A program made the position numbers and the translations under genes. From Sphingomonadales bacterium UBA6171 (lineage in GTDB: Bacteria; Pseudomonadota; Alphaproteobacteria; Sphingomonadales; Sphingomonadaceae), in assembly GCA_002422985.1 (NCBI GenBank), contig DITZ01000109.1, forward strand, positions 1 through 26,130: DNA of 26,130 bases. The letters are read 5' to 3'. The notes beneath the pieces were generated by a model. The model was not told the DNA's origin. It ran no database searches and saw only the letters and a list, made by a program, of their open reading frames with translations. Of the stretch, positions 22,630 through 26,130 are shown in pieces (the first letter of the stretch is position 1; each line of letters begins with the position of its first letter).

Positions 22630-22649
22630 CGCCGCCAATATTGCCGGCG
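22630..22649. repeat. Near-palindrome just after the scpA stop
   Basis: CGCCGCCAATATTGCCGGCG is palindromic at 18 of 20 positions. It lies 11 bp past the mutase stop, on the upstream side of the PEP-CTERM promoter. It could be a weak terminator or a binding site; there is no T-run directly after it. Confidence 0.45.
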
Positions 22650-22659
22650 ACGGCCCATC

Positions 22660-24795
<2,136 letters not shown>

Positions 24796-24809
24796 AGCCT
24801 AAACAATAT

Positions 24810-24875
24810 CCGTTCGGTTCGAGCGTAGTCGAGAACCCCCGCGCCATGTGTCTCGACTACGCTCGACACGAACGG
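24810..24875. repeat. Intergenic inverted repeat (25-bp arms) upstream of scpA
   Basis: Arms 24810-24834 and 24851-24875 are complementary at 23 of 25 positions (core TCGAGCGTAGTCGAGA), with a 16-base loop. It occupies the gap between the crotonase gene and scpA and looks like a dispersed repeat family. Confidence 0.9.
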
Positions 24876-24893
24876 AAGGGGGGATCGTTGAAT

Positions 24894-25676
24894 TCACTCC
24901 CCCTTGAACTCCGCCTTGCGCTTTTGCAGGAAGGAAATCGCGCCTTCGACGGCATCCTTGCTGTCACCGGCTTTCCTCTGGCCTTCCGCTTCGTTTTGCA
25001 GCGCCCCGGCATAGCCCAATTCCAGCGCTTTCGCGATGTTCTGGCGCATAACGCCGAGCGCCAACGTCGGTCCCTTTGCCAGCCGCTGCGCCAGCGCCTG
25101 CGCTTCGGTCAGCAAATCCGAGTCTTCGACGCTCTTGTAGATCAGGCCCCATTCCGCCGCCTTGTCGGCCGGAATTTTCTCGCCCAGCAGCATCATTTCG
25201 GTGGCGCGGGCCTTGCCCACGAGGCGCGGCAGCATCCAGCTGGCACCGCCATCGGGAACCAGGCCGATGTTGACGAAGGCCTGCAGGAAATAGGCGCTCT
25301 TGCCAGCTATGGCGAAATCGCTCGCCAGGGCGATGGAACATCCGATCCCGGCCGCTGGGCCGTTGACCGCGGTAACAATCGGCACCGGGCAGCGGGCAAA
25401 TTCCATAATCATCGGGTTATAGCTGCGGGTGAGCGAGTCGTAGGCCCCACGCCCGCCGCCAATCGACTGGTCACTGCGGCCCGCCAGGTCAGCCCCCGAA
25501 CAGAACGCCCGCCCCGCACCGGTGATCAGGATCGCCCTCGCCCCGCCCGGATCGGCCAGCACATCGCGAATTTCCACCGCCATATCGGGTGGGCAGGCGT
25601 TCAGCCGGTCGGGCCGGTTGAGGGTGATCGTGGTGACATCGTCCGCCGTTCCGACCAGGATGTGTTCGTAAGCCAT
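24894..25676 (-). CDS. Crotonase-family protein, PaaG-like enoyl-CoA isomerase/hydratase
   Basis: This 260-residue crotonase-fold protein has the oxyanion-hole regions AFCSGADL and VNGPAAGIGCSIALASDFAIA. Where true enoyl-CoA hydratases have the second catalytic glutamate, it reads FVNIGLVPDGGASWMLPRLVG, with Asp in the GLVPDGG stretch as in PaaG-type isomerases. It may therefore be an isomerase rather than a hydratase. The ATG at 25676 has AAGGAGA upstream at ideal spacing; an earlier in-frame ATG (25700) lies across that site. It sits between the epimerase and mutase genes on the same strand. A methylmalonyl-CoA decarboxylase role (ScpB is also a crotonase) is suggested by context, but the sequence looks more like PaaG. 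Confidence 0.88.
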   Translation of the reverse strand: MAYEHILVGTADDVTTITLNRPDRLNACPPDMAVEIRDVLADPGGARAILITGAGRAFCSGADLAGRSDQSIGGGRGAYDSLTRSYNPMIMEFARCPVPIVTAVNGPAAGIGCSIALASDFAIAGKSAYFLQAFVNIGLVPDGGASWMLPRLVGKARATEMMLLGEKIPADKAAEWGLIYKSVEDSDLLTEAQALAQRLAKGPTLALGVMRQNIAKALELGYAGALQNEAEGQRKAGDSKDAVEGAISFLQKRKAEFKGE

Positions 25677-25689
25677 TTTCTCTCCTTGC

Positions 25690-25849
25690 CCTCTCCCCAT
25701 TTGGGGAGAGGATAGCGCAGCTTGCTCCCAATGGAGCTAGCGAAGCTTGGAGAGGGGTTCCAGAGCCCGAAAGCTTGCAATCCCCTCTCCAACTCCGGCT
25801 AGGCGATAAATCGCCAAGCCTTCGTATCCTCTCCCCCATCGGGGAGAGG
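25690..25849. repeat. Composite palindromic intergenic element
   Basis: The element opens and closes with matching hairpins: CCTCTCCCC/GGGGAGAGG at 25690-25711 and again at 25828-25849. Inside are a long-range pair TTGGAGAGGGG (25747-25757) with CCCCTCTCCAA (25782-25792) and a small hairpin GGCGATAAATCGCC (25802-25815). It fills nearly all of the 181-bp gap between the crotonase and epimerase genes, with no gene of its own. Confidence 0.85.
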
Positions 25850-25857
25850 GAAACATG

Positions 25858-26130
25858 TTAATGCCCACCTTTCGGCGTTTCCATAATCTCGGTCAGCTGC
25901 CCCATCATGTCCCCCGGATGGACAAAGAAAATGGGCGTCCCATGTGCCCCGATGCGCGTGGGACCGAGGATTCGCTTACCCATTGCTTCGAATTCCGCCC
26001 GCGCCGCATCAATATCAGGCACTTCATAGCACAGATGATGCTGCCCGCCCTGCGGGTTCCTGGCGAGAAATCCGGTCAGAGCCGTATCCCCCGGCAGTGG
26101 TTGGATCAGCTCGATCTGCGTGCCGTTCAT
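25858..26130 (-). CDS. mce: Methylmalonyl-CoA epimerase (C-terminal part)
   Basis: The epimerase converts (S)- to (R)-methylmalonyl-CoA, the form used by the mutase encoded downstream. Ninety residues are present: GTQIELIQPLPGD, GFLARNPQGGQHHLCYEVPDI, GKRILGPTRIGAHGTPIFFVHPGDMMGQLTEIMETPK. Likely metal ligands are a histidine in GGQHH and the glutamate in LTEIME. The family is usually about 135-150 residues, so the N-terminal third lies beyond the right edge. The methionine codon at the very end of the window is internal (family: ...TQIELIEPL), not the start. Vicinal-oxygen-chelate fold assignment and pathway context agree. Confidence 0.93.
   Translation of the reverse strand: MNGTQIELIQPLPGDTALTGFLARNPQGGQHHLCYEVPDIDAARAEFEAMGKRILGPTRIGAHGTPIFFVHPGDMMGQLTEIMETPKGGH

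Overview
The window is about 26 kb of GC-rich chromosomal DNA from an alphaproteobacterium, most likely a member of the Sphingomonadales. This is inferred from three things: a PEPxxWA-CTERM protein, the gene order plsY-dprA-topA-rnr-rpmG, and several large GC-rich intergenic inverted repeats of the kind I associate with sphingomonad genomes. Both ends are cut: sufB lacks its 5' part on the left and the methylmalonyl-CoA epimerase gene lacks its 5' part on the right. I saw no rRNA, tRNA, CRISPR array, prophage or conventional insertion sequence.

Layout. (1) Positions 1-5462, plus strand: a SUF iron-sulfur cluster assembly operon, sufB-[DUF559 endonuclease]-sufC-sufD-sufS-sufT-sufA, followed by an N-formylglutamate amidohydrolase gene. 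Every junction is a start/stop overlap, so the unit is probably translationally coupled. The DUF559 gene is a visitor, framed by two inverted copies of a palindromic repeat. (2) 5500-7911, minus strand: a tightly overlapping housekeeping set reading DUF3572, HAD-like hydrolase, RidA-like protein, FemAB/GNAT-like acyltransferase. (3) 8078-14922, minus strand: plsY-dprA-topA-rnr-rpmG (lipid acyl transfer, DNA uptake/processing, DNA relaxation, RNA decay, ribosomal protein L33). A four-unit hairpin array sits in front of topA, and a terminator-like hairpin in front of rpmG. (4) 15044-18708, plus strand: pirin, infC (probable AUA start) and a large patatin-like phospholipase with an internal membrane hairpin. 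A small unknown membrane protein converges on the phospholipase gene and overlaps it. (5) 19269-21641, plus strand: a TonB-dependent outer-membrane receptor with an odd Pro/Gly repeat at its N-terminus. (6) 21859-22530, minus strand: a secreted PEP-CTERM protein with a recognisable promoter and terminator. (7) 22660-26130, minus strand: methylmalonyl-CoA epimerase, a PaaG-like crotonase and methylmalonyl-CoA mutase. The epimerase and mutase form the propionyl-CoA to succinyl-CoA route. The three genes are separated by inverted-repeat elements.

A recurrent theme is short tandem duplication at gene ends and in gene spacers: 35 bp x2 over two convergent stop codons, 16 bp x5 after rpmG, 27 bp x4 before topA, and 18 bp x2 over the infC stop. 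Coding low-complexity repeats occur in rnr, topA and the receptor gene. The unit sequences are unrelated to each other, which suggests local slippage or duplication rather than one mobile repeat. The best candidate for an undescribed system is the DUF559 gene cassette with palindromic inverted ends inside the suf operon.
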